From the NCBI GenBank assembly GCA_965222895.1, contig CBDCVB010000002.1, forward strand, positions 1,922,001 to 1,986,000: 64,000 nucleotides of DNA. The letters run 5' to 3'. This DNA comes from Bin87 sp965222895. GTDB taxonomy: Bacteria; Chloroflexota; Dehalococcoidia; Lucifugimonadales; UBA3495. A program made the translations under genes and the position numbers. This document shows, piece by piece, positions 15,648-24,585 of this stretch (positions within the stretch are counted from its first letter, which is position 1; each line of letters starts with the position of its first letter). The notes under the pieces were generated by a model. That model did no database searches. It had not been told where the DNA came from and was given only the letters and a program-made list of their open reading frames with translations.

Positions 15648-17207
15648 CTAGTCTGGCGTAGTGCCGACGGCAGGCAGGGCCTCGGCCTCATCAGCAGCCA
15701 GCATCCGGTTGACGGCGCTGAGATAGGCTTGGGCGCTGGCCACGATGATGTCCGTTGACGCGCTACGACCGGAGAATATCCTCCCGCCGTTTTCAATGCG
15801 CATGGTTACGGAACCAACCGAATCCAGGCCCTCGCTGACCGCCTGCACCTGGAAATCAGCCAGCGTGGTGGTGCATCCCACTACGCGGTCAATGGCGCGG
15901 CAAACTGCGTCAACCGGGCCGTTGCCGGTTGAAGCGTCCGTGTACGCTGCACCATCGGGGCCAATGACCCGCACCGTGGCCGTTGGAATGTCCTTGTCGC
16001 CGCTGGTGAAGTGTACCGTTTCCAACGAGTAGGTGATGGGTTCGGATGCCGTGCGATTTTCCTCGTCCATGAGGATTTCCAGATCACGGTCGGTAACCTC
16101 GTTCTTTTTGTCGGCCAGCTCAAGGAACCGCTGGTATACGCCGGTTACCTCTTCGCGATCCAGCGAATAACCCAGGGCCTCGAGGCGGGCCTGCAACCCG
16201 GCGCGGCCGCTGAGCTTGCCCAGCACCAACTGAACCTCAGGCGGTAGTCCGACGCGTTCGGGGCTCATCACTTCATAGGTGGAGCGGTCCTTTAGCACGC
16301 CATCCTGATGGATACCGGAGGCATGGCGGAAGGCGTTTTCACCAACGATGGCCTTGTTGGCCTGTACGCTCATGCCGGTGATGCGGCTCACCAAACGGCT
16401 GGTTGCATAGATTTGCGTGGTGTCGACGTTCAGTTCGACGCCAAACAGGTCTTTCCGCGTGTCCAGCGCCATGATGATTTCTTCCAGGGATGCGTTACCG
16501 GCACGCTCGCCGATGCCGTTGATGCACCCCTCGACCTGACGGGCACCGACTTCAATGGCAGCCAGGCTGTTGGAAACCGCGAGGCCGAGGTCGTTGTGGC
16601 AGTGGACGGACAGGGTAACGGCGTCGACGCCGGGCACGCTCCGCTGGATTTCCCGCAACGTGGTCTGGAAGTCCGAAGGAATGGCGTAACCCACCGTGTC
16701 GGCGATGTTGATGGTAACCGCGCCAGCTTTGATGACCTCTTCCAGCATCCGGTAGAGATAATCGGGGTTGGTTCGGGTGGCGTCCATGGGCGAGAATTCA
16801 ACGTCGTCACAATAGGACTTGGCCCGGGACACCATTTCCACCGCCATGGTCATCACATCTTCGCGGTCTTTCCGCAACTGGTGCATCTGATGGATTTCCG
16901 AGGAGGACAGGAAGACATGAATGCGCGGCCGGCTGGCGTCTTTGATGGCATTCCACGCCGCATCGACGTCGCCGGCAACCGCGCGGGATAACGAACAGAT
17001 GACAGGGCCCCGAACTTCCTGGGCAATGCGTTGCACTGCCTGGAAATCGCCGGGTGAGCTGGCAGCGAAACCGGCCTCGATGATGTCAACTTTCAGGCGC
17101 GACAGCTGGCGTGCGATTTGCAGCTTTTCGTCAACCGTCATACCGATGCCGGCTGACTGTTCGCCATCGCGGAGCGTCGTGTCCAAAAACTTTACTTGTG
17201 TGGTCAT
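15648..17207 (-). CDS. leuA: 2-isopropylmalate synthase
   Basis: 519 residues, the usual length of the long LeuA form. The start VKFLDTTLRDGEQSAGIGM holds the catalytic/metal-binding residues, SVHCHNDLGLAVSN gives the two metal-binding histidines, and RVGLPPEVQLVLGKLSGRAGL is the region preceding the C-terminal leucine-binding regulatory domain (about residues 385-510). It condenses acetyl-CoA with 2-oxoisovalerate, the committed step to leucine, and is probably feedback-inhibited by leucine. It is the last gene of the ilvB-ilvN-ilvC-leuA operon, after a 304-base gap holding a small leader-like reading frame. A ribosome binding site (GGAAAGGAA) precedes the ATG. Confidence 0.95.
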   Translation of the reverse strand: MTTQVKFLDTTLRDGEQSAGIGMTVDEKLQIARQLSRLKVDIIEAGFAASSPGDFQAVQRIAQEVRGPVICSLSRAVAGDVDAAWNAIKDASRPRIHVFLSSSEIHQMHQLRKDREDVMTMAVEMVSRAKSYCDDVEFSPMDATRTNPDYLYRMLEEVIKAGAVTINIADTVGYAIPSDFQTTLREIQRSVPGVDAVTLSVHCHNDLGLAVSNSLAAIEVGARQVEGCINGIGERAGNASLEEIIMALDTRKDLFGVELNVDTTQIYATSRLVSRITGMSVQANKAIVGENAFRHASGIHQDGVLKDRSTYEVMSPERVGLPPEVQLVLGKLSGRAGLQARLEALGYSLDREEVTGVYQRFLELADKKNEVTDRDLEILMDEENRTASEPITYSLETVHFTSGDKDIPTATVRVIGPDGAAYTDASTGNGPVDAVCRAIDRVVGCTTTLADFQVQAVSEGLDSVGSVTMRIENGGRIFSGRSASTDIIVASAQAYLSAVNRMLAADEAEALPAVGTTPD

Positions 17208-17270
17208 AATAGTTCCTTTCCCTCCGAAAGGTCTTGGCGTGCCCTCTGTGGGGCCAGGATTAATTACCCG

Positions 17271-17384
17271 TTACGGACGGGCAGGCAGGGAAAGGCCGGG
17301 CAGGCACACGCAGTCCACCGCATCCAGCCCTGCCAGGACCAGACTGCGATGGTGAACTGCTCTAAACAGCACCTCCATGCCCAT
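17271..17384 (-). CDS. Small leader-like ORF upstream of leuA
   Basis: A 37-codon frame starting at an ATG (17382-17384) six bases after a near-perfect AGGAGGTGA, better than most starts in this window, and ending 63 bases before leuA. The peptide begins MGMEVLFRAVHHRSLVLAGL and has seven leucines but no leucine run. Downstream the minus strand can form a CCCGT/ACGGG hairpin right at the stop codon and alternative GGCAGG/CCTGCC pairings. A role as a leader peptide coupling translation to leuA expression is possible; it could also be an unrelated small protein. The rest of the 17208-17511 gap shows nothing else. Confidence 0.4.
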   Translation of the reverse strand: MGMEVLFRAVHHRSLVLAGLDAVDCVCLPGLSLPARP

Positions 17385-17511
17385 AGGTCACCTCCTCCGG
17401 TTACCTTTGTGGAGGGTTTGCCCCACCCGGATTGCCCGAATTGGGGAGTTCACCCTCACCTTAACCTTATCCCAACAAAGAAGAAGGAACGATTGGTTAA
17501 TGGGCAATTGG

Positions 17512-18519
17512 TTATTCGATTTCGCGGGGGTTCAGCCACGGCATAATTTCGCGCAGGCCGCGCCCCACTTCGTGAATTCGGCTGGTGCGCGCTTCCTGGC
17601 GCAGGCGCAGAAAGTTGTGCCGGCCTTCGTCGCATTCCGCCATCCACTCCCTGGCGAACGACCCGCTCTGGATGTCGTCCAGCACGTTGTTCATATTGGT
17701 GCGCACGTTTTCATCGATGACGCGGGTGCCACGGGTCAAATCGCCGTACTCCGCAGTGTCGCTGACCGAGTAGCGCATATAGTTGAAGCCGCCCTGCTGG
17801 ATCAGGTCAACGATCATCTTGAGTTCGTGGAGGCACTCGAAGTAGGCGATTTCCGGCGGATAGCCGCGTTCCACCAGCGTTTCGAAAGCCATGTTGATGA
17901 GGGCGGTTACACCGCCGCACAGCACGGATTGTTCGCCGAACAGGTCGCTTTCGGTTTCGTCCTTGAAGGTAGTTTCCAGCACCCCGGCTTTGGCGCAACC
18001 GATGCCGGCAGCATAGGCCAGGCCGGTCTCCTTGGCGTTGCCGGTAGCATCCTGATGGATTGCCAGCAAGCACGGCACACCGATTCCTTCCTGCACAAAG
18101 TGCTCGCGCATCCGGTGGCCGGGAGCCTTGGGAGCAATCATCAGCACGTCCACCGACGGGGGCGGCACCACAAACTCGTAATGAATGGTGAAGCCGTGGG
18201 CGAACATCAGCGCCATGCCGGGCGTCAGGTTGGGCTCTATCTCATCCCGGTAAACGTCTTTCTGCACATGGTCGGGGATGGCGACCATAATCACGTCGGC
18301 GGCTTTGGTAACGTCAACCACGCTGCCGACTTCCAGGCCGGCATTGCGGGCAACCTCCCTGCTGGCGCTGCCTTCGTAGAGACCGACCATCACCTTGACG
18401 CCGCTGTCGTGGAGGTTCAGCGCGTGGGCGTGTCCCTGGCTGCCATAGCCAATCATGCCCACGGTTTTGCCGTCGAGATATGACAGGTTAGCGTCCTTTT
18501 CCGTATAAATGTTAACCAT
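17512..18519 (-). CDS. ilvC: Ketol-acid reductoisomerase
   Basis: 335 residues, the class I length. The Rossmann motif GMIGYGSQGHAHALNL lies at residues 21-36, HGFTIHY and APKAPGHRMRE follow, and the helical domain carries ETESDLFGEQSVLCGG, with the Asp and Glu magnesium ligands, and ECLHELKMIVDL. It isomerises and reduces acetolactate or acetohydroxybutyrate with NADPH. It lies between ilvN and leuA in one minus-strand operon, 57 bases after ilvN. No strong ribosome binding site is visible. Confidence 0.97.
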   Translation of the reverse strand: MVNIYTEKDANLSYLDGKTVGMIGYGSQGHAHALNLHDSGVKVMVGLYEGSASREVARNAGLEVGSVVDVTKAADVIMVAIPDHVQKDVYRDEIEPNLTPGMALMFAHGFTIHYEFVVPPPSVDVLMIAPKAPGHRMREHFVQEGIGVPCLLAIHQDATGNAKETGLAYAAGIGCAKAGVLETTFKDETESDLFGEQSVLCGGVTALINMAFETLVERGYPPEIAYFECLHELKMIVDLIQQGGFNYMRYSVSDTAEYGDLTRGTRVIDENVRTNMNNVLDDIQSGSFAREWMAECDEGRHNFLRLRQEARTSRIHEVGRGLREIMPWLNPREIE

Positions 18520-18576
18520 TCTTGTTCGTCCTTTGATTCGTGCGGTGCGGTTATTCCATTTTGGAGAACTGGCCGG

Positions 18577-19179
18577 CTAGACCCCTTCGTAGTGGCCGGG
18601 CTGGAACCGTGCGGCTCCGGCGGAGGCAAGGCCGTTACGACTCAGATGTTCAAAGTCGGCGCCCACGTCGTCGCTAACTCGTCCTTCGGCTTTGCCGCGA
18701 ACCATGGCCACGCGTCCGGTGCGCATCAGTTCCAGGATTCCAAAGGGACGCAGCAGATCGTAGAGGGCATCAATTTTATCTTCCTCCCCGGTGGTTTCGA
18801 TGACCAGGGAGCGGGCGCCCACGTCCACGACTTTGGCCCGGAAAAGGTTGGCGATTTCCAGGATTTCACTGCGGTTGGAGGGCGTCGACCGGACCTTGAT
18901 GAGCGCCAGTTCACGCGCCACCACGTCTTCGCCGGAGATATTGGAAACCCGGACCACGTCGACGAGTTTATCCAGCTGCCGGGTGGCCTGTTCCACGGTG
19001 TACTGATCGCCGGTTACGACGAAGGTGAGGCGGGACAGGCCCTTCTGTTCGCTCGCTCCCACCGCCAGGCTGGCGATGTTGAAGCCGCGGCGGCGGAACA
19101 GGCTGGCGAGACGAGTGAGGACACCGGGCCGGTCCTGCACCAGCGCAATGATAGTGTGCTGATTGCTATGCTGATTCAA
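18577..19179 (-). CDS. ilvN: Acetolactate synthase small (regulatory) subunit
   Basis: 200 residues from a TTG at 19177-19179, chosen because a G-rich ribosome binding site lies directly upstream and the ACT domain begins 7 residues in. The N-terminal ACT domain (HTIIALVQDRPGVLTRLASL, then RRRGFNIASLAVGASE) binds valine in the family, and the C-terminal half (AKVVDVGARSLVIETTG) is the typical IlvN extension. The subunit activates the large subunit and confers feedback inhibition. It overlaps the 3' end of ilvB by 14 bases, so translation is probably coupled. Confidence 0.93.
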   Translation of the reverse strand: MNQHSNQHTIIALVQDRPGVLTRLASLFRRRGFNIASLAVGASEQKGLSRLTFVVTGDQYTVEQATRQLDKLVDVVRVSNISGEDVVARELALIKVRSTPSNRSEILEIANLFRAKVVDVGARSLVIETTGEEDKIDALYDLLRPFGILELMRTGRVAMVRGKAEGRVSDDVGADFEHLSRNGLASAGAARFQPGHYEGV

Positions 19180-20872
19180 CGCCCACCCCCTGAACGTCGG
19201 GTTCTTCCAGCATTTCGTGGACCGATTCACCGGCGGGGATCATCGGGAACACGAACTCGTCCTCTTTGACGATGAAGTCAACAACCACCGGCCCCGGAGT
19301 CTCCATTGCTTCCTGTATGGCGCCGGAAACTTCGTCAAGTTTGGTGACACGCATACCGCGGATGCCGTAGGCCTCGGCCAGTTTTACAAAGTCGGGGTTG
19401 CCTTTATAGATGGTGGCGAAAAAGTCCTTTTCGTAGAAGAAATCCTGCCACTGGCGCACCATGCCCAGTGAGCCGTTATTGAGGATGGCAAACTTGACGT
19501 CGATGTTGTTCTCCACCGCAGTGGCCAGGTCGCAAAGCGTCATCTGGAACCCGCCGTCGCCAGCGATAGACCAAACCGTCTTGTCGGGCCGGCCCACCTT
19601 TGCGCCCAGCGCGGCCGGAACCTCGAAACCCATCGCCCCACTGCCACCTGAGGTAATCAGCGAGTTGGGATTGCGATAGCCGTAGTGCTGGGCCGCCCAC
19701 ATCTGATGCTGACCAACTCCGGTTACAATGATTGAGTCGCCGCCGGTAACGTCGGACAGTTCCTTCAACACCCGTTGTGGCAACAACTGATCGGACTCGC
19801 GGATGAACAGCGATGGATGCCCGGCACGCAGTTCGTCGGTTTCCTTGATCCAGTCCAAGTGGACGGTGGAGTCCACCATTGGGATGAGGGCGCGGAGCGT
19901 AGCCTTGAGGTCGCCCAACACCGGCGCGTCGGCGATGACGTTTTTGTTGAACTCCGACGCGTCAACGTCGCAGTGGATGATTTTGGCATCCGGCGCAAAG
20001 GCGCTGATGCGGCCGGTAACGCGGTCGTCGAAGCGGGCGCCCAGGGAAATCACCAAGTCGGAGCGGTCGATGGCCAGGCTGGCATACGCCATGCCGTGCA
20101 TCCCGGGCATTCCGAGGTTGAGCACGTGGTCGGTGGGCAGCGAACTGATACCCAACAGTGTGGTGATAACCGGGATTTGCGCCTTCTCGGCCAAATCGCG
20201 CAGCTCATCCCACGCTCGGGAGATCAACACGCCGTGGCCGGCCATGATGATTGGCCGCTGAGCCTCGTTAATCAGACGGGCGGCCGCCAGCACCTGCTTC
20301 GGGTCGGGGTCGCCGGGAGGGTTGTATCCGGGCAGATCGACTTTCTCCGGCCATTGGAACTCGATGGTTTCACCGGCGAGAACGTCTTTGGGTATGTCAA
20401 TCAGGACCGGGCCCGGTCGCCCGGTGCGGGCGATATAGAACGCTTCTTTGATGGCCGGCGCGATGTCGCGAACATCAAGCACAAGATAGTTGTGCTTGGT
20501 TACCGGCAGGGTGATGCCGGTGATGTCGGTTTCCTGGAATGCGTCGCGGCCGATTGCCGCCCTGGGAACCTGACCGGTGATGCACACGATGGGTACTGAA
20601 TCCATTTGCGCCGAGGCGAGGCCGGTTACCAGGTTGGTTGCGCCGGGCCCCGAAGTGGCGGAGCATACGCCCACCTTGCCGGTGGCGCGGGCGTATCCGT
20701 CCGCAGCCATCGCGGCGGCCTGTTCGTGGCGTACCAGGATGTGGCGCAGGTTGGCGTAGCCGGAGAGGGCGCCGTAAAACGGCAATACAGCCCCGCCGGG
20801 CAGCCCAAAAATTGTGTCCACACCTTCTCGCAGAAGGCTTTCGCAAACAATTTGCGCGCCGGTTAGTTCCAT
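19166..20872 (-). CDS. ilvB: Acetolactate synthase large subunit
   Basis: 568 residues from the ATG at 20872, selected for the AGGAG nine bases upstream; an upstream in-frame ATG would add 21 residues. The ThDP enzyme domains are in order: N-terminal pyrimidine-binding (GLPGGAVLPFYGALSG, LVRHEQAAAMAADGYARATG), central FAD-type domain, and C-terminal pyrophosphate-binding with SIAGDGGFQMTLCDLATAVENN. It forms acetolactate from pyruvate, or acetohydroxybutyrate with 2-oxobutyrate. First gene of the ilvB-ilvN-ilvC-leuA operon, under a promoter and T-box leader. A paralogue is at the left end of the window. Confidence 0.96.
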   Translation of the reverse strand: MELTGAQIVCESLLREGVDTIFGLPGGAVLPFYGALSGYANLRHILVRHEQAAAMAADGYARATGKVGVCSATSGPGATNLVTGLASAQMDSVPIVCITGQVPRAAIGRDAFQETDITGITLPVTKHNYLVLDVRDIAPAIKEAFYIARTGRPGPVLIDIPKDVLAGETIEFQWPEKVDLPGYNPPGDPDPKQVLAAARLINEAQRPIIMAGHGVLISRAWDELRDLAEKAQIPVITTLLGISSLPTDHVLNLGMPGMHGMAYASLAIDRSDLVISLGARFDDRVTGRISAFAPDAKIIHCDVDASEFNKNVIADAPVLGDLKATLRALIPMVDSTVHLDWIKETDELRAGHPSLFIRESDQLLPQRVLKELSDVTGGDSIIVTGVGQHQMWAAQHYGYRNPNSLITSGGSGAMGFEVPAALGAKVGRPDKTVWSIAGDGGFQMTLCDLATAVENNIDVKFAILNNGSLGMVRQWQDFFYEKDFFATIYKGNPDFVKLAEAYGIRGMRVTKLDEVSGAIQEAMETPGPVVVDFIVKEDEFVFPMIPAGESVHEMLEEPDVQGVGVESA

Positions 20873-20937
20873 CGTCAGTTTCTCCTGCGTCAGTTTCTCT
20901 TGCTGATAATCCGGTTGCCTGTGTAGTCGGGACAAAA

Positions 20938-21209
20938 ATAAACCCCGACCCCGAAGGGACGGGTTACAGGGCCCGCGGTACCACCCTTCTTTTCCCCGTG
21001 GCGTTGGTTGCCACTGGGAACGCTTTGTACACGGCCTTTATCGGGGCTGATCCGCCTGCCCTACACACGTTGCTGACAATAGATGTCAACAACGGTTCAA
21101 CCAGGTCGCTCCGGGGCGAGTTCAGGATTCACGGTCACCGACTTACACCACGCGCCGGCTCTCTACAGACCTGTATTCCTTACTACTCCCCATCAATGCG
21201 GAAAGAACG
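20938..21209 (-). ncRNA. T-box leader of the ilv-leu operon
   Basis: The minus strand carries AGGGTGGTACCGCGG (complement at 20973-20987), then a terminator hairpin with a UUCG loop (about 20941-20965) and a T-rich tract. A GGGGAGTAG element lies near the 5' end. The specifier region reads TGAACTCGC, giving a likely CUC specifier for tRNA-Leu. Uncharged tRNA-Leu would stabilise the antiterminator and switch on ilvB-N-C-leuA. Confidence 0.88.
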
Positions 21210-21215
21210 CACAAT

Positions 21216-21244
21216 ATGGTACCATTCGGGCCGATTAGTGTCAA
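21216..21244 (-). promoter_or_regulatory. Promoter of the ilv-leu operon
   Basis: Minus strand consensus TTGACA (21239-21244) and TACCAT (21216-21221), spaced by 17 bases, end just before the T-box leader. Confidence 0.75.
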
Positions 21245-21426
21245 TCACGATTGGATTCGAAACACGAGGGACCGGGCCAGAGGCGCGTTTGGTGCGCCCA
21301 TGTTGGCGCCGCGCACTCTGCATCCGCAAGATGCCGGGATGACGTATGTTAATATTAGGGTAACTGCAAATTTCCGGCCACCACGACAATCGTGTAATGC
21401 CTGGAACACTGCCGGGAACAGCACCC

Positions 21427-21525
21427 ATGCCAGTCTACGAAATTCCGTTAGCCCTCACCTACGATGACGTCCTGCTGCAACCCAGGTTTTCCACGGTGCG
21501 CAGCCGTCGGGACGTGGACACGAGC
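21427..21525 (+). pseudogene. guaB: guaB (IMP dehydrogenase) N-terminal remnant
   Basis: Thirty-three codons from the ATG at 21427 read MPVYEIPLALTYDDVLLQPR then FSTVRSRRDVDTS, a convincing IMP dehydrogenase N-terminus (family consensus LTFDDVLL and SEVRSR.DVDTS). Similarity stops abruptly at about 21525; the same frame runs on to 21756 in unrelated sequence. IMPDH normally has about 480-490 residues, so the catalytic barrel and CBS domains are absent here. The rest may have been displaced or lost by the event that brought in the following DNA. A functional guaB elsewhere would be expected but is not seen. Confidence 0.75.
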
Positions 21526-21781
21526 GCTTGTAACACAGCAACTGTTTCCAATGCAGCTAATGGTTGGGTTCAGTGTCGTACCGTGAACGAGGGTTTACAT
21601 CCCGTGATGGTCGCGGGAGTGAATGCTCCGTGTCTGACGGGCACGCGCTATGACTATCTGCAAATGTCGTCTGCTTTGTTGGTGACGGACGCAGGTGGAA
21701 GGTATGCGGGTGCGGCTTCCAAAGCGGCCGATACCGTTCTGTGTAAAGGTCCCTAAATTTGTCCCGGGCCGAAACGTGAGC

Positions 21782-22642
21782 ATGATGACGGATGAGATCA
21801 AAGCGCGAGCTTTGTTGGCTTCTCCAGTGGGATGTGCGTTGCTTTTGGATATATCGCACAATTCGCACCTGCCACTGGAGTATTTTGCCGATCCGATGAT
21901 CAGTTTCTGGCTGCTTTCGTGCGCCGTCGACTGGTCCGATATTCGTAGCGAGTTGAATGCCCGGGAGCTGGCGTTGGAACACGCTCAGGACCATGCCGAT
22001 CTGGCGCGGAGGATCGTCGAAAACCCCGCGTTCGCGTGGTGGTACGATCCGGTTGACGTGGAGACCCAGGTGTGGACGTCGCCTCAAATGCCGGGTGAGC
22101 GTCTGATGTATCCGGAAAGGATGGAAACGTTCGATCCGGAGTCCTGGCGATACCCGTATTCTGTCGGGTCTGTGCCCGATACTTTGGGTCAGGGCACCTC
22201 AACTTTCAGGGGCGGAACTACATCTGAAGTGATGGCTTATGCCATCTATTCTGCCGACCACGTTGCGGGATTTCCGTTGGCGGCGTGGCGGCTCGAGTTC
22301 CAACATGAGGTGAGGGTTTGGGAGATCAACCATCCTTCGGACTGGCATCGGCTGTGTTTGCAGTATCCGGGCCGGGCGCGGGATGGTAGGTTGGTCCCGG
22401 ACTGGAGGTCCGTCGCCGTTGACTGGGACAGCATCCATCTGTCATTGGGAGGTGTGCTCTCCTGCGACCAGGCTCGATATGACCAAGATGGCGAGTGGTC
22501 GATGATGAAGTTTTGGCATACGGAAGAGACAAAGTGGTTGCGCAAACTGAACATTACCGGCCAGCAGATGGTGGATTTCCAGCGCGAACCCCACAAGGTG
22601 AACCTCCCCCGGTATCCGTATCGGGGCGCCCAACTGCGTTGA
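21782..22642 (+). CDS. Unknown protein in compositionally atypical DNA
   Basis: 286 residues from the ATG at 21782; a second ATG follows directly, and a GTG two codons upstream is possible. It begins MMTDEIKARALLASPVGCAL and is rich in tryptophan, aspartate and tyrosine, with no signal peptide or membrane segment. Motifs that stand out are WWYDPVD, PESWRYPYS, VWEINHPSDWHRLC and MKFWHTEETKWLRKL. Codon use favours TTG, GCT and CGT more than neighbouring genes, suggesting transfer. It follows the guaB remnant. I do not recognise the family. The 240 bases between it and metG hold no convincing gene. Confidence 0.6.
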   Translation: MMTDEIKARALLASPVGCALLLDISHNSHLPLEYFADPMISFWLLSCAVDWSDIRSELNARELALEHAQDHADLARRIVENPAFAWWYDPVDVETQVWTSPQMPGERLMYPERMETFDPESWRYPYSVGSVPDTLGQGTSTFRGGTTSEVMAYAIYSADHVAGFPLAAWRLEFQHEVRVWEINHPSDWHRLCLQYPGRARDGRLVPDWRSVAVDWDSIHLSLGGVLSCDQARYDQDGEWSMMKFWHTEETKWLRKLNITGQQMVDFQREPHKVNLPRYPYRGAQLR

Positions 22643-22882
22643 CGTCGCGTCATCGACGGCCGACTCTGCGGGCGAGTGAAGCCATGGTTGCCCTGCGCCT
22701 GGAGTTCGCCGAACGGCGGCGGGTCGCGTTGAATCGGGACCCCACGACGTGGGCTGAATTTTGGCCGGCCCAACACTGCCGGTTCGTTGAATTCAGCGCG
22801 GTCGCACGGTCTATTGTGGCGGGCGCTTATGCTAGAATTACTGCCACCTGTCGCGCTGACTGCGGATTGAGGAGAATCGACC

Positions 22883-24568
22883 TTGTCGGAACGGATTTTC
22901 ATCGGGGTTGCCTGGCCCTACGCCAATGGCCCGCTGCACATGGGCCATATTGCCGGCTGCTATCTGGCCGCCGATATATTCGCCCGCTACCACCGGATGA
23001 AAGGCAATGAAGTCCTTATGGTATCCGGTTCCGATGCCCACGGCACGCCGATTACCATCCGCGCTGATCAGGAGAATATCGAGCCTCAGGAAGTGCTGGA
23101 CCGGTTCCACACCCAGTTCCTGGATACCTGGCAGCGCCTGGGCATCACATTCGACCTGTTCACCACCACGCATACCGAAAACCACCAGCGCGTCGTGCAG
23201 GATTTTTTCACCCGTCTGCAAGAGTTGGGTTATATCTATCCCGATACCATGCTGTTGGCGCACTGCGTGGGCTGCGTGCGGTTCCTGCCCGACCGCTACG
23301 TAGAGGGCGCCTGCCCGCACTGCCAGAATCCGCGCGCCCGCGGCGACCAGTGCGATAACTGCGGCCATACCCTAGACCCGATAGATCTGGTTGAGCCACG
23401 GTGCAGCATTTGCGGAGAGACGCCGGACTTCCGAGATTCCGAGCACTTCTTTCTGCGGCTGTCCGCCTTCCAGGAGCCGCTGCTGGAGTGGGTTGCCAAG
23501 CACCCGCACTGGCGGCCCAACGTCGCCAACTCGACCCGAGGGTTCCTGCAAGGCGGCCTCAAAGACCGCGCCATCACCCGCGACCTCACCTGGGGTGTGC
23601 CGGTGCCGTTGGACGGTTACGAAGACAAACGCATCTACGTCTGGTTCGAGGCGGTCATCGGCTACCTGTCCGCCGCCATTGAGTGGGCCGAACGCAGCGG
23701 CAAATCCGACCGGTGGGAAGACTTCTGGAAGGATCCGGACACCCGCTCGTACTACTTCATCGGCAAGGACAACATCCCCTTCCACAGCATCATCTGGCCG
23801 GCGATGCTGATGGGTTACGGCGGGCTGAACCTGCCCTACGACGTACCGGCCAATGAATTCCTGAGTCTGGAGAACCGCAAATTTTCCACCAGCCAAAACT
23901 GGGCAGTCTGGGTACCTGACTACCTGGATCGCTATGACCCCGACCCGTTGCGCTACCTGTTGTCCATCAATATGCCGGAGACCGGAGACACCGATTTCAG
24001 TTGGGCAGAGTTTGTGAGGCGGAACAACGATGAACTGGTGGCAACCTACGGCAACCTGGTGAACCGGGTGCTGCGGTTCACTTACCGCAACTTCGACGGC
24101 CAGGTTCCGGTGGAAGCTGCCCCGGCTGGCGAACCGGAAGCGGCGATCCTGGAGTCGGCGCGGCGCGCGATGGCCGCGGTCGAGGACAGCCTGAATCACA
24201 CCCACTTCCGCGCCGGCATCTCCCACGCCTTTGCACTGGCGCAGGAGACCAACCGCTATCTGGACACGCGCGCGCCGTGGTTGGCAATCAAAACTGACCG
24301 GGCCGACGCCGCCCGTTCCCTGACCGCAGCCATCAAAGTTCTCAACGCCCTGAAAGTCATGCTGATGCCGTATCTGCCGTTCAGCGGCCAGAAGCTGCAC
24401 GAATTCCTGGGTTTGGACGGCGACGTGTCCGCTGAATCCTGGGACTGCGACGCCCTTTTCGCCGCCATCCAACCGGGAAACCTGCTGCGGGATCCCGCCG
24501 CGCTCTACACCAAACTGGACACCCAGGTCGCCGAGGAAGAAAGCAACCAACTGGGTGTCCCAGCCTAA
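22883..24568 (+). CDS. metG: Methionyl-tRNA synthetase
   Basis: 561 residues from a TTG start with GAGGAG about nine bases upstream. The class I HIGH motif appears as HMGH in WPYANGPLHMGHIAG, and the KMSKS loop as KFSTS in ENRKFSTSQNWAVWV. The connective peptide has a double zinc-knuckle set (CVGC, CPHC, CDNC, CSIC), as in the MetG form with four CxxC pairs. No C-terminal tRNA-binding (EMAP-like) domain follows the anticodon-binding helices. It charges tRNA-Met in the cytoplasm. The polyprenyl synthase gene starts 17 bases downstream. Confidence 0.96.
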   Translation: MSERIFIGVAWPYANGPLHMGHIAGCYLAADIFARYHRMKGNEVLMVSGSDAHGTPITIRADQENIEPQEVLDRFHTQFLDTWQRLGITFDLFTTTHTENHQRVVQDFFTRLQELGYIYPDTMLLAHCVGCVRFLPDRYVEGACPHCQNPRARGDQCDNCGHTLDPIDLVEPRCSICGETPDFRDSEHFFLRLSAFQEPLLEWVAKHPHWRPNVANSTRGFLQGGLKDRAITRDLTWGVPVPLDGYEDKRIYVWFEAVIGYLSAAIEWAERSGKSDRWEDFWKDPDTRSYYFIGKDNIPFHSIIWPAMLMGYGGLNLPYDVPANEFLSLENRKFSTSQNWAVWVPDYLDRYDPDPLRYLLSINMPETGDTDFSWAEFVRRNNDELVATYGNLVNRVLRFTYRNFDGQVPVEAAPAGEPEAAILESARRAMAAVEDSLNHTHFRAGISHAFALAQETNRYLDTRAPWLAIKTDRADAARSLTAAIKVLNALKVMLMPYLPFSGQKLHEFLGLDGDVSAESWDCDALFAAIQPGNLLRDPAALYTKLDTQVAEEESNQLGVPA

Positions 24569-24585
24569 TCATCGGGTACCACGTC

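Noticed and set aside
22495..23010. Open frame overlapping the metG start
   Set aside because: Overlaps the unknown gene and metG in another frame; only a short stretch looks protein-like and there is no ribosome binding site.
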